Positions 34,393 through 42,700 are shown, counted from the stretch's first letter. The stretch: DNA of 43,642 nucleotides from Pseudomonas sp. S37 (GCF_016658545.1 NZ_JACVZC010000043.1:1-43642); one strand, 5' to 3'. Made by a program: numbers and translations. The notes: generated by a model from the letters alone, not told the origin.

Positions 34393-36993
34393 ATGAATGT
34401 GCTCGCCCTGCGTCATTTCGTGCGTCTTTCGGCCATTGCCGGCCTGGCCTTGTTGCCCTTGAGCGGTTGGGCTTCAGACTGGCAGGTCAGTGTCGATGAG
34501 CACAATGGCCTGCCCACCGTGACGCGCGGCGGCGGGCCGGTGATGAAAGCCAAGTTCGACTTCTGGGCTGCCAACTGGAGCTGGACCGGCTTCTATGCCG
34601 ACTTCAAGGTCAACGGCCCTTACCAGTACACGCTGCGGGGCCAGAACAAGGAGCTGGACTTCGACCTGGCCGCCGATATCCGCAAGGAGCAGGCGCAAAC
34701 CCTGAGCTGGGCGTTCGACCTCGACGCCCACAGCCGCCAGGCCGGGGTGATGGGGGGCGGCATGGTATTCCAGTTCGACCCTGCGCAAATCGCCGGGGCC
34801 ATGGGCGCCCCGCAGTTGCTGCCCGACAACCGCGGCTGGACGTGGGGCAACGCCGACCAGGGCCGGCGCATCGAGATGCGCTTCGATCCGCCACTGGCCA
34901 AGGTCTATTTCGAGCGTGGCAACCCGTCCGAGCTGCGGGCATTCCTCTATAAGGACCCTATCAGCGCCGGCAAGCAACAGCTCAAGGCAGTGCTCAACGT
35001 GACTGGCGACATCGAGCTGGGTCCTACCGCCACCGAGCGCTTCGGCCTGGCCGACACCGCCACCTGGCCTGATGACCAGCTGGACTGGCGCACCTCCCCG
35101 GTGGACCTGTCGTTTCTCAACGCAGCAGAAAAGCCTGCCGGCAAGCGCGGCTTCGTCAAGGCGGTCGGCGACCAGCTGATGTTCGCCGACAACACCCCGG
35201 TACGCTTCTGGGGCACCAACCTGTCTGCCTATTCGCTGTTCAAAAGCCCCGACGAAGAAATCCGCCAGCAGGCCAAACGCCTGTCGGCCCTTGGCTTCAA
35301 CCTGGTGCGCCTGCACCACCACGATTCGCCCTGGGTCAGCCCCAACGTGTTTGGCGACGGCACCCTGGTGCGCGATACCCAGCAGCTCAGCGCCGAATCG
35401 CTGCGCAAGCTGGACCTGTGGATCAAGGCACTCAAGGACGAAGGCATCTACATCTGGCTGGACATGCACGTGCAGCGTGCGCTTACGCCCAACGACAACA
35501 TTGACGACTTCGATGAGTTGCCCAAGGACAAGGATCGCGTCGACCTGAAAGGCTACGCCTACGTCAACAGCAGCATCCAGAAGGCCATGCAGCGCTTTGC
35601 CGAGCAGTACCTGACCCATGTGAACGAATACACCGGCCTGGCCTACAAGGACGACCCGGCCATTGCCGCCGTACTGATCACCAACGAAAATGACCTGACC
35701 CAGCACTACGGCAATGCCCTGATGCCGAACAAGGACGTGCCACACCACAGCGAACGCTACATGGCAGCCGCCAAGGCCTTCGCCAAGCAATATGACCTGC
35801 CCGCCGACCTTACATGGCGCGCCTGGGAGCACGGGCCATCGAAGCTGTTCCTCAACGAACTGGAACAGCGCTTCAATGCCGACATGATCGCCCACCTGCG
35901 CAGCGTGGGCGTAAAAGTGCCGATCGCCACCACCAGCACCTGGGGCGGCAATGGGCTGAGCGCGCTGCCGGCGCTGAGCGTGGGTGATGTCATCGACGCC
36001 CACAGCTATGGCGACATCGGCCAGCTGGAAAAGAACCCGCTGACCAGTGACGGCATGATCGACTGGATCGGCGCTGCCCAGGTGGTTGGCAAACCGCTGA
36101 CGGTCACCGAGTGGAACGCCGAACCCTTCCCTTTGCCCGACCGCCACTCACTGCCTCTGTATGTAGCCGGTACCGCCAGCCACCAGGGCTGGGACGCCCT
36201 GATGCAATACGCCTACAGCCAGCAGGCGTTCAACCCGGGTTGGCGCACGGCAGACAACTGGCATGCCTATAACGACCCGGCGATGCTCGCCACCCTGCCC
36301 GCTGCTGCCCTGCTCTACCGCCGCGCCGACGTAAAGCCGGCGACCACCGACTACGTGTTCGCACCGGCACCGGCCACCCTGTACAACCAGGAAATCACCC
36401 CGCGCAACTCCGCGCTGCTGCGTACGGCCATGGAAAAGGGCCGCCTGCAGATTGCCCTGCCACCAACACCGGAGCTGCCGTGGCTGAAACCTGCAGCCAT
36501 CCCGGCCAACGCGCAAGTCATGCACGACCCCGGGCAATCGCTGTTGCCCGCCGATGCGAGCGAGGCTGTGACCGACACCGGTGAGCTGAGGCGCAACTGG
36601 CAACAAGGCATCTACACCATCGACACACCGTTGACCCAGGCCGCCACCGGCTGGCTGGGTGGCCGCTCGATCAGCCTGGGGGCTATCCAGGTGCAAAGCA
36701 AAACGCCGTACGCCAGCGTCGTGGTGCAGAGCCTGGACGGCAAGCCACTGGGGCAGTCGCGCGAGTTGCTGCTGTCGCTGGGCACCCGGGCCGTTCCCAA
36801 GGCCGATGACAAGACGCCGTTCAATGTCGAGCCGCTGGAAGGCCGCCTGACCCTCAACGCGCCCGCCGGCCTGAAGCTGTTCGCCCGTGATGCGCAGGCG
36901 CAGTTGAAGCCTCTGCCGGTGGCCTACAAGGACGGGCAGTACACCATCACCTTCGATGGCCACTACATGTCCAACTGGCTGTTCTTGAAATAG
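34393..36993 (+). CDS. Exported glycoside hydrolase of the GH5-like clan A type
   Basis: The 866-residue protein begins with a signal peptide (about residues 1-30, ending LPLSGWAS), so it works in the periplasm or outside. About 200 residues of beta-rich sequence come first. A TIM-barrel follows, beginning near VRFWGTNLSAYSLF, with the cellulase-type acid Glu432 in ITNENDLT and the nucleophile Glu573 in VTEWNAEP. A C-terminal beta-domain follows. Such enzymes in synthesis loci trim or release polymer during export. The ATG at 34393 has AGG eight bases upstream; an ATG at 34387 overlapping the polymerase stop is the alternative. The polymer it cuts is unknown. Confidence 0.83.
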   Translation: MNVLALRHFVRLSAIAGLALLPLSGWASDWQVSVDEHNGLPTVTRGGGPVMKAKFDFWAANWSWTGFYADFKVNGPYQYTLRGQNKELDFDLAADIRKEQAQTLSWAFDLDAHSRQAGVMGGGMVFQFDPAQIAGAMGAPQLLPDNRGWTWGNADQGRRIEMRFDPPLAKVYFERGNPSELRAFLYKDPISAGKQQLKAVLNVTGDIELGPTATERFGLADTATWPDDQLDWRTSPVDLSFLNAAEKPAGKRGFVKAVGDQLMFADNTPVRFWGTNLSAYSLFKSPDEEIRQQAKRLSALGFNLVRLHHHDSPWVSPNVFGDGTLVRDTQQLSAESLRKLDLWIKALKDEGIYIWLDMHVQRALTPNDNIDDFDELPKDKDRVDLKGYAYVNSSIQKAMQRFAEQYLTHVNEYTGLAYKDDPAIAAVLITNENDLTQHYGNALMPNKDVPHHSERYMAAAKAFAKQYDLPADLTWRAWEHGPSKLFLNELEQRFNADMIAHLRSVGVKVPIATTSTWGGNGLSALPALSVGDVIDAHSYGDIGQLEKNPLTSDGMIDWIGAAQVVGKPLTVTEWNAEPFPLPDRHSLPLYVAGTASHQGWDALMQYAYSQQAFNPGWRTADNWHAYNDPAMLATLPAAALLYRRADVKPATTDYVFAPAPATLYNQEITPRNSALLRTAMEKGRLQIALPPTPELPWLKPAAIPANAQVMHDPGQSLLPADASEAVTDTGELRRNWQQGIYTIDTPLTQAATGWLGGRSISLGAIQVQSKTPYASVVVQSLDGKPLGQSRELLLSLGTRAVPKADDKTPFNVEPLEGRLTLNAPAGLKLFARDAQAQLKPLPVAYKDGQYTITFDGHYMSNWLFLK

Positions 36994-37056
36994 GGCATAT
37001 GGCCATCTACGCTCGATTCACTGCGTCGGTTAAACAGCAGGTCACAGGAGGTGCGG

Positions 37057-38031
37057 ATGAAATGCCTGGTTGTCGGTGGCGCAGGCTACATTGGCTCACA
37101 CATGGTCAAGCACCTGCTTGGCGCAGGCCATGAGGTGGTAGTAGCTGACCTCGTTTCGCCAGGCCCGGGCATCCAGTGGGCCAAGCTCGACATTGCCGAC
37201 GAAGCCGCACTGGATGTGCTGTTTGGCGTTTGCCGCTTCGATGCGGTGTTCCACTTCGCCTCGTTCATCCAGGTGGGTGAGTCGGTCAGCGCACCCGGCA
37301 AGTATTACCAGAACAACGTCGCCGCCACCCTTTCACTGCTGCAGGCCATGGTCAATGCCGGCATCAGGCACTTGGTGTTTTCATCCAGTGCTGCGGTGTA
37401 TGGCAACCCGCAGTATGTGCCCATCGATGAAGCGCATGCCAAAGGGCCGATCAACCCTTACGGGCTGAGCAAGTGGATGGTCGAGCAGATCCTCGAAGAC
37501 TTTGACCGGGCGTATGGCTTGAAGTCGGTGTGCCTGCGCTACTTCAATGCGGCAGGTGCCGACCCGGAAGGCCAGTTGGGCGAGCGCCACGAGCCGGAAA
37601 CCCACCTGATCCCGCTGATCCTGCAGGCCGCTTCTGGCCGGCGTGACGCCGTTACGGTGTTTGGCCGCGACTACGATACCCCGGACGGCACCTGCATTCG
37701 CGATTACGTGCATGTGTCGGACCTGGCGGCGGCCCATGCGTTGGCGGTGGATTACCTACTTGCCGGGGGTGAGCGCACTGCGTTCAACCTGGGCAATGGC
37801 CTGGGCTTTTCGGTGCAGCAGGTGATCGACACGGCCCGGGCAGTGACCGGGCGGCAGATCAATACGCTAGACGCAGACCGCCGCGCTGGCGACCCGCCAC
37901 GGCTGGTGGCGGATGCGGGCAAGGCGATGCAGGTGCTGGGCTGGCGGCCGGAGTTTGCTTCACTGGAGCAGATTGTGCGGCATGCGTGGCAGTGGGAGTT
38001 GCAGTACCCCTGGGCCAGGTGTCAGGGCTAA
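37057..38031 (+). CDS. galE: UDP-glucose 4-epimerase (NAD-dependent)
   Basis: The 324-residue cytoplasmic enzyme is an extended short-chain dehydrogenase. It has the NAD motif GGAGYIGSHMVKHLL at residues 8-22, the catalytic Ser region SSSAAVYG and the YxxxK motif in NPYGLSKWMVEQ. FNAAGADPEGQLGE and RDYVHVSDLA match GalE closely. It should interconvert UDP-Glc and UDP-Gal and so supply galactose donors for the polymer. AGGAGG lies five bases before the ATG at 37057; a GTG at 37051 lies in the Shine-Dalgarno and is rejected. It is the last gene of the rightward unit and is followed by a REP pair. Confidence 0.94.
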   Translation: MKCLVVGGAGYIGSHMVKHLLGAGHEVVVADLVSPGPGIQWAKLDIADEAALDVLFGVCRFDAVFHFASFIQVGESVSAPGKYYQNNVAATLSLLQAMVNAGIRHLVFSSSAAVYGNPQYVPIDEAHAKGPINPYGLSKWMVEQILEDFDRAYGLKSVCLRYFNAAGADPEGQLGERHEPETHLIPLILQAASGRRDAVTVFGRDYDTPDGTCIRDYVHVSDLAAAHALAVDYLLAGGERTAFNLGNGLGFSVQQVIDTARAVTGRQINTLDADRRAGDPPRLVADAGKAMQVLGWRPEFASLEQIVRHAWQWELQYPWARCQG

Positions 38032-38048
38032 TAACCGGGGGCGCTTTG

Positions 38049-38149
38049 CGCCCCTGTGGGAGCGGGTTTACCCGCGAAGAGGGCGGCGCGGTGAATGGCA
38101 CCGGCTCTGCCGGTGTTTCGCGGGTGAACCCGCCCCCACAGGGGGCGCG
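38049..38149. repeat. Inverted REP pair after galE
   Basis: A REP GTGGGAGCGGGTTTACCCGC at about 38055-38079 faces an inverted copy at about 38117-38143, with outer extensions GCGCCCC and GGGGGCGC that also nearly pair. A CACCGGCTCTGCCGGTG hairpin lies in the loop. It separates the convergent galE and tyrosine-kinase genes. Confidence 0.9.
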
Positions 38150-38172
38150 ACACCTGCCATCAGGCAATTGAC

Positions 38173-38979
38173 TTAATAATAAGTCCGCGGCTGCTCGTCA
38201 GCCTTGTTCAACACCGTGCCGATCAGGTTCACCGTTGCCAGGTGATGCAGGCAATCTTCGATTTCCTTCTTGGTGTTCATGCCATTGGCCACCACCAGCA
38301 ACACACAATCGAACTTGGGTATCACGGTAATCGCATCGTCCGAGCTGAGCAACGGCGGCAGGTCGAAAATGCAGATGCGCGACTCGTAGCGGTTGCGCAA
38401 GTCGCCAATCAGGTTGTTCACCTTGGGCGACGACAACATCTCGGTCGACAACGGCACGGGCACCCGCGTCGGCAGCACCACGAAACGCGGCAAGGTCGGG
38501 TTGACCAGGCAATCCTGCAGCTCGGCCTTGTCATTCAGGAACTCGTTCAGCGCCTGCTCCATGGGCAGGCCCAGGGTGCTGCCGACCTTGGGCCGGCGCA
38601 GGTCGAAGTCCACCAGCAACGCCGTCTTGGTGGTGTGGTGGGCAATGCTCATGGCCAGGTTCACCGCCAGCACCGTCTTGCCGGCCTCAGGCGTAGGCGA
38701 AGTGATCGCCAGCGTGCGCCAACCGTTCTCGTCCATCAGCCTGAGCACCTGCGTGCGCAGCAGGTCGATCGGCCCGTTCATGTTCGAGTTTTTGTTGTAG
38801 GCCACGATCCGGTGGCGCTCCAGGTGGTCCGCACGCAGCGGCACCACCTTGGTGTTGACGTAATCGAACTGCCCCGGCACTTCCGCCAGCGCCGTGCCGG
38901 GTGCGGGAGACAGTGCCTGGGGGGTACCCGGGGTCACTTGGTGAATATTGTTGCCAGCCGCCGCATTGGTCCTGTCCAT
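38173..38979 (-). CDS. Bacterial tyrosine kinase of the CpsD/Wzc type
   Basis: The 268-residue cytoplasmic kinase has the BY-kinase P-loop ATPase fold. Walker A is SPTPEAGKT at residues 94-102, where the family usually has PGEGK(S/T); here it reads PEAGKT. Walker A' is LLVDFDLRRP (121-130) and Walker B is CIFDLPPLL. The C-terminus ends RTYY, a tyrosine cluster of only two residues, shorter than in typical BY-kinases. It should be switched on by the Wzz partner encoded 11 bases upstream and control polymer length or export. The two proteins are separate, as in the CpsC/CpsD style, not fused as in Wzc. It is the last gene of the export operon. Confidence 0.9.
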   Translation of the reverse strand: MDRTNAAAGNNIHQVTPGTPQALSPAPGTALAEVPGQFDYVNTKVVPLRADHLERHRIVAYNKNSNMNGPIDLLRTQVLRLMDENGWRTLAITSPTPEAGKTVLAVNLAMSIAHHTTKTALLVDFDLRRPKVGSTLGLPMEQALNEFLNDKAELQDCLVNPTLPRFVVLPTRVPVPLSTEMLSSPKVNNLIGDLRNRYESRICIFDLPPLLSSDDAITVIPKFDCVLLVVANGMNTKKEIEDCLHHLATVNLIGTVLNKADEQPRTYY

Positions 38980-38990
38980 TACTGCTTTCC

Positions 38991-40553
38991 CTATGCAAAC
39001 CGAGATATGACCTTGAACAACAGCACATCCAGTGGCATGTAGAACACGTGCACCAGCACTATCATGATAGCCGCCAGTGCCAGCGCCGCCAGAATGAGGC
39101 GGTTACGCCAGCGCTTGCGCCTGGCCACGTCGGCCCGGGTGTCGATATACGGCAATGCCACCAGCACCCGTTTGCCCAGCAGGCTTTCCAGGGCGCCAAC
39201 GCCACGCACACGCTGGTTGAGCATTTCCAGCAGCATCACCAGCGCACCGCCACCGGCCGGTGCCAGCACCAGGCCCAGCGCCGCGATTTTCTTGCGGTTG
39301 GGCTTGATCGGCTTTTCAGCCAGCAACGGTGGCTCCAGCAGCACAAAGCGCTCGGCCTTGTTCTCCTGCTCCAGGCTTTCGGTAATTTTGGCGCCCATTT
39401 CCTTGGCGCGGATTTCTTCGTACTTCTTGCGCGCGTTGTCGTGGTCACGCATCAAGGTCACCAGGCCACGCTCCACCTGCGGCGCTTCGAGAATTTCGGC
39501 CTCGTAGCCTTCCATCTTCTTGGTCAGCTCGCGCTTCTGCTCGGCCAGCGACGTGATGCGCTCCTGGGCAGCGCTCATCTTGGCCCGCACACGGGCCACG
39601 TCGAGGCTGACCGTGGAAGCTGTCGCCGTGCGACCACCACTGGCCTCCAGCGCCTGGATCTTGCGCTTGACCGCGACCACATCCGGGTGGGCTTCCTTGT
39701 AACGGGTCAGCAACCGGGCGTACTCGGCCTTCAGGCTGGGCAGGTCCTGGGCCTGGTCGGCACTGGCTGGTCGGGTGCCTTCGGTCGCCTTGGTCGCCAG
39801 GCCGGCATTGGCCGCGGACAGTTCCAGCTCCAAGTAGCGCAACTCTTCCTGGGCAGCCTTGTAGTCGCGGTCGACCTCGCGGAACTCCAGCTCCGAGCGC
39901 GACAGCATGTTCATGCGCAGGGTCTGGTGCTCGGGCAAGGCATTGGCATGGGCTTGCTTGAAATCGGCCAGCTGGTTTTCCAGGCTGGCCAGCTCGGCGC
40001 CCAGTTTGTTGGCTTCCTGAGTAAGGAATTCGGTGGTTTCGTTGGCCCGCTCGGTACGCTGCTTGAGGTTTTCGTTGAGGAACAGCGTCACCAGTTCGTC
40101 GGCGACTTCCTTGGCCACTTGCGCCTGCTTGTGCTCGAACGACACGTTGAACGCCACGGTCGCTTCGCCACGGCCACGCACAAAGGTGGTGAGGGTTTCG
40201 ACCACGATGGCATTGCGCATCTGGTCGATCTTGTCGCTTTCGCTAAGGCGCTTGTCCGCGAACAGGTCGTACTTGCCGATGATGCGCAGCAGGTTCTCGC
40301 GGGTCATGACCCGCTGGCGAATCACCTCGATGCGCTCATCGGCAAAACTGGTGTTGTTGGTCGACACCAGCTCGGGGGAAATCTGCTGCGACTCCACCAG
40401 GATGGTGCCGGTCGACTGATAGATCGGCGGCACCATCAATGCGACCGCCACGGTCGCGGCAAGAATGACTGCGGCACTCACCCCCAACACCAGGGCTCTG
40501 TCCTTGATTATGGCGATGTAATCTCTGAGGGATAGCTCGTAGTCAGACTTCAT
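38991..40553 (-). CDS. Wzz-type polysaccharide co-polymerase (GNVR family)
   Basis: The 520-residue inner-membrane protein has two transmembrane helices (about residues 22-42 and 484-506) that flank a large periplasmic coiled-coil region. The Wzz start YELSLRDYIAIIKDR is present, as is a central helical domain with PEHQTLRMNMLSRSELEFRE and a GNVR-like region near EAPQVERGLVTLMRDHDNAR. It has no fused kinase. It should set chain length and link the polymerase to the export proteins. It resembles the chain-length proteins of PEP-CTERM-associated polysaccharide loci in size and layout. The start at 40553 follows the barrel gene by 19 bases, and the kinase gene follows it by 11. Confidence 0.9.
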   Translation of the reverse strand: MKSDYELSLRDYIAIIKDRALVLGVSAAVILAATVAVALMVPPIYQSTGTILVESQQISPELVSTNNTSFADERIEVIRQRVMTRENLLRIIGKYDLFADKRLSESDKIDQMRNAIVVETLTTFVRGRGEATVAFNVSFEHKQAQVAKEVADELVTLFLNENLKQRTERANETTEFLTQEANKLGAELASLENQLADFKQAHANALPEHQTLRMNMLSRSELEFREVDRDYKAAQEELRYLELELSAANAGLATKATEGTRPASADQAQDLPSLKAEYARLLTRYKEAHPDVVAVKRKIQALEASGGRTATASTVSLDVARVRAKMSAAQERITSLAEQKRELTKKMEGYEAEILEAPQVERGLVTLMRDHDNARKKYEEIRAKEMGAKITESLEQENKAERFVLLEPPLLAEKPIKPNRKKIAALGLVLAPAGGGALVMLLEMLNQRVRGVGALESLLGKRVLVALPYIDTRADVARRKRWRNRLILAALALAAIMIVLVHVFYMPLDVLLFKVISRFA

Positions 40554-40572
40554 GGGGCCACCTGGCTGAAGT

Positions 40573-41688
40573 TCAGATGTCGGGGTACCTGTACGTCAAT
40601 GTCAAACCCACAATCGTTGCAGTTGCATCAGGTACATGGTCCTGCTGGCGTTCCTTGTACATCAGCGACAAGCGCAAGTCCCAGTACGGCGAAAACTCGC
40701 GGCTGGCCCATACACTGTAAGTCTGCAGCGTGTTGGGCGACTGCCCCTTGCTGTCTTGCCAGGCAGCGTCGGCACCGACCCGGGTCAGTTCGGTGACCGC
40801 GTAACTCCACACACCGCGCACCTGGTCCAGCTCGGCGAAGCCACCTTCGGCGCTGGCCACCGTGCTACGTTCCGCGGTAAAGCTGGCATCGGCACGGGTA
40901 CCGGTGTACAGCAATGCCACCCCGCCCTCCCCACGCCGGCCGCCTTCGTCGCCAGACACTTTGTTGACGCCAATGTGCGCATCTGCGCTCAAGCCTTCGG
41001 CGAGCTGGTACTTGATACCGACTGCCGGGCTATAGCTGTTGGAGGCGACCGCAGTCTGGTCCTGCTCGGGCTCATAGCGTCGGGCACCGAAGCGGCTGTA
41101 CACGTCTGCCCGCTCGCTCCAGTTGTAGGTCCAGGTAAATACGTTGGCCAGTTCCTCGTAACCCGTCAGCGAACTGATGTCATAACGGGCCCGGTTGTAC
41201 GTGGTCTCGTTACTCAAGGTACTGCGTTCGGTAACCGCCTGGCTCCAGTTGCCGGTCAGGGTGTAAAGCTTTTGCGTGCCGTCGGTGGTGATCACACCGG
41301 TATCCAGCACCGTCCCCGACAACGTCGAGCTTTCGTTGTAGCGTGCCACCAGGCCGAAACGCCCCCGCTCGGTGGTGCGCTGCCAGCCCAGGCTGATATC
41401 GGGGTCTTCACGGTCATCGACCACATCGGTGTCGGACGAGCGCAACACATTCACGCCCAGCCCCAACCTCAATTCGTCGCGGTCGAAGGTGCCGATCAAG
41501 GTGTAATCGGGCGCGATGATCGTGCGCGTTATGCCCTTCTCCCCCGACGTCAGCAACAACGGGTTGCTGTCGTACTCGACGGATGTCGGTACCACCACCG
41601 TTGACTGCCAGTTTGCCGCCAGGACCGCGTCCGTGAACGGCAAGACCATGATTGCCGTTGCAATGCTAGTTGTTCTAAGAAGAGGCAT
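40573..41688 (-). CDS. Outer-membrane beta-barrel protein of the export operon
   Basis: The 371-residue product has a signal peptide (about residues 1-25, ending DAVLAA) and then a regular pattern of amphipathic strands, as in VPTSVEYDSNPLL, RGRFGLVARYNESS, YDISSLTGYEELA and WDLRLSLMYKERQ. It ends LTYRYPDI. It resembles the BBP2-like/PEP-CTERM-associated outer-membrane proteins. Length would fit roughly 16-18 strands. Located between the OPX and Wzz genes, it is a good candidate for the pore through which the polymer leaves. Strand count and pore function are inferred. The ribosome-binding sequence is weak. Confidence 0.82.
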   Translation of the reverse strand: MPLLRTTSIATAIMVLPFTDAVLAANWQSTVVVPTSVEYDSNPLLLTSGEKGITRTIIAPDYTLIGTFDRDELRLGLGVNVLRSSDTDVVDDREDPDISLGWQRTTERGRFGLVARYNESSTLSGTVLDTGVITTDGTQKLYTLTGNWSQAVTERSTLSNETTYNRARYDISSLTGYEELANVFTWTYNWSERADVYSRFGARRYEPEQDQTAVASNSYSPAVGIKYQLAEGLSADAHIGVNKVSGDEGGRRGEGGVALLYTGTRADASFTAERSTVASAEGGFAELDQVRGVWSYAVTELTRVGADAAWQDSKGQSPNTLQTYSVWASREFSPYWDLRLSLMYKERQQDHVPDATATIVGLTLTYRYPDI

Positions 41689-41712
41689 TAAATGTTCTTA
41701 TTAAAGGCAAGA

Positions 41713-42270
41713 TCAAGGAACGACCAGCGTGTCGCCAGCCTGAAGTTGAATGTTGGTGGACATATCGCGCCCAGACACCAGGTCCTTATATCGCACGGGC
41801 AGGATCTTTTGGGAAGCGCCTGCACCGCGGACTACCTTGATTTCGCTTTCGTCGGCAAACTTGTCCAGGCCACCCGACATGCTCAGGGCCTGCAACACGG
41901 CGGTCGGCCCGGCCATTTGCACGGGCCCTGGCTTGATCACTTTGCCTTGCACATAGACGAGGTTGCCGGCGATGCTCTTGACGACAACGCTCACATTAGG
42001 GTCGGGAAGGAATTTTTCCAGTTTGGCGGCAACTTGCTTTTCGACTGCCGTTACATCCAGCCCGGCAACATTGATGCGCCCGGCCAGGGGGAAGGTGATA
42101 CTGCCATCGGGCAGTACGGTGGCTTCTTGACGCAGGCTGTCTTCCTGCCACACCGAAACCATCACCACATCACCGGGGCTGAGCAGGTAGGCAGCGCTAT
42201 TCTGGTCGGCGTTACCGGCAGTGGACCACACTGTCAGCATGCAGAATGCGGCAAACATTGAACGCAGCAT
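41713..42270 (-). CDS. Short polysaccharide export (OPX/Wza-like) protein
   Basis: The 185-residue protein has a signal peptide, a polysaccharide-export domain (YLLSPGDVVMVSVWQE to about residue 100) and a SLBB domain (VYVQGKVIKPGPVQMAGP). It stops there, so it lacks the extra domains and the C-terminal amphipathic helix with which E. coli Wza crosses the outer membrane. No lipobox cysteine is visible at the signal cleavage site. It is thus a short periplasmic OPX, a kind that needs a separate barrel porin, and the next gene encodes one. Start ATG 42270 has GGAGGG six bases upstream; a longer frame to 42300 is rejected. Confidence 0.92.
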   Translation of the reverse strand: MLRSMFAAFCMLTVWSTAGNADQNSAAYLLSPGDVVMVSVWQEDSLRQEATVLPDGSITFPLAGRINVAGLDVTAVEKQVAAKLEKFLPDPNVSVVVKSIAGNLVYVQGKVIKPGPVQMAGPTAVLQALSMSGGLDKFADESEIKVVRGAGASQKILPVRYKDLVSGRDMSTNIQLQAGDTLVVP

Positions 42271-42452
42271 GAGGGTCCCTCCGGCCAAATGGCCCGACAA
42301 AGAGCACTGAATGAGAACAACGCACCAACTCTCGCTCCGCTTCGCGACGTACCACTGCCGCGATGGCCTCGACCTTCCTGGAGGCCCTTACCTTGACGCT
42401 GTGCAGCCTGGGCTGCGGTGCCCGTGAACGTTGCCTTTCACAGGCTAATGGC

Positions 42453-42480
42453 AATATAGCAACGGCTGGGAAATTGACAA
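42453..42480 (-). promoter_or_regulatory. Sigma-70-type promoter for the export operon
   Basis: On the minus strand TTGTCA (42475-42480, 5 of 6 to TTGACA) and TATATT (42453-42458, 5 of 6 to TATAAT) are separated by 16 bases. The start point would lie near 42446, giving a leader of about 175 bases before the wza-like gene. The leader has several stems, for example CCTGTGAA with TTCACGGG around 42421-42444. Binding sites of other regulators could not be confirmed. Confidence 0.55.
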
Positions 42481-42523
42481 GCCGATGGCGCCCGGCGCAA
42501 AGCGCGAAACGCCAGCGCCGCCT

Positions 42524-42700
42524 TCAGATCTTTCTTCTATTGGCCACAGCCACAAAGCCGACTACTGCAAAGGCAAAGAACCAGCCGGCCGTTGAAACAG
42601 GAATGATACTGTTCTGATTTATATACGAATCAGCCGCGCGTGCCGCCCCACTTAGCAGCACCAACAGGAACATCGATTTGATGATCAGAGCCGTGCGCAT
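42524..42700 (-). CDS. 58-residue secreted protein with PEP-CTERM-like tail
   Basis: This small gene encodes a protein with an N-terminal signal peptide (residues 1-22, core MFLLVLLSG, ending ARA) and a mature part of about 36 residues. The mature part ends in a three-part tail: IPVSTAGW (33-40), a hydrophobic helix (FFAFAVVGFVAVA), then basic NRRKI. Motif, transmembrane helix and Arg-rich end is the layout of PEP-CTERM and related sorting signals, though here the first motif is IPVS, not VPEP. A very strong Shine-Dalgarno (AAGGAGG) supports real translation. It lies 253 bases upstream of the wza-like gene, in the same direction. No exosortase gene is seen in the window. It could instead be a simple bitopic membrane microprotein. 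Confidence 0.72.
   Translation of the reverse strand: MRTALIIKSMFLLVLLSGAARAADSYINQNSIIPVSTAGWFFAFAVVGFVAVANRRKI

Noticed and set aside
34474..36147. 557-residue open frame antisense to the glycoside hydrolase gene
   Set aside because: GC-rich shadow of a well-supported secreted hydrolase with signal peptide and catalytic residues.
42363..42617. 84-residue plus-strand frame upstream of the export operon
   Set aside because: No ribosome-binding site, Arg/Ala-rich composition, and it is antisense to the promoter and the microprotein gene.
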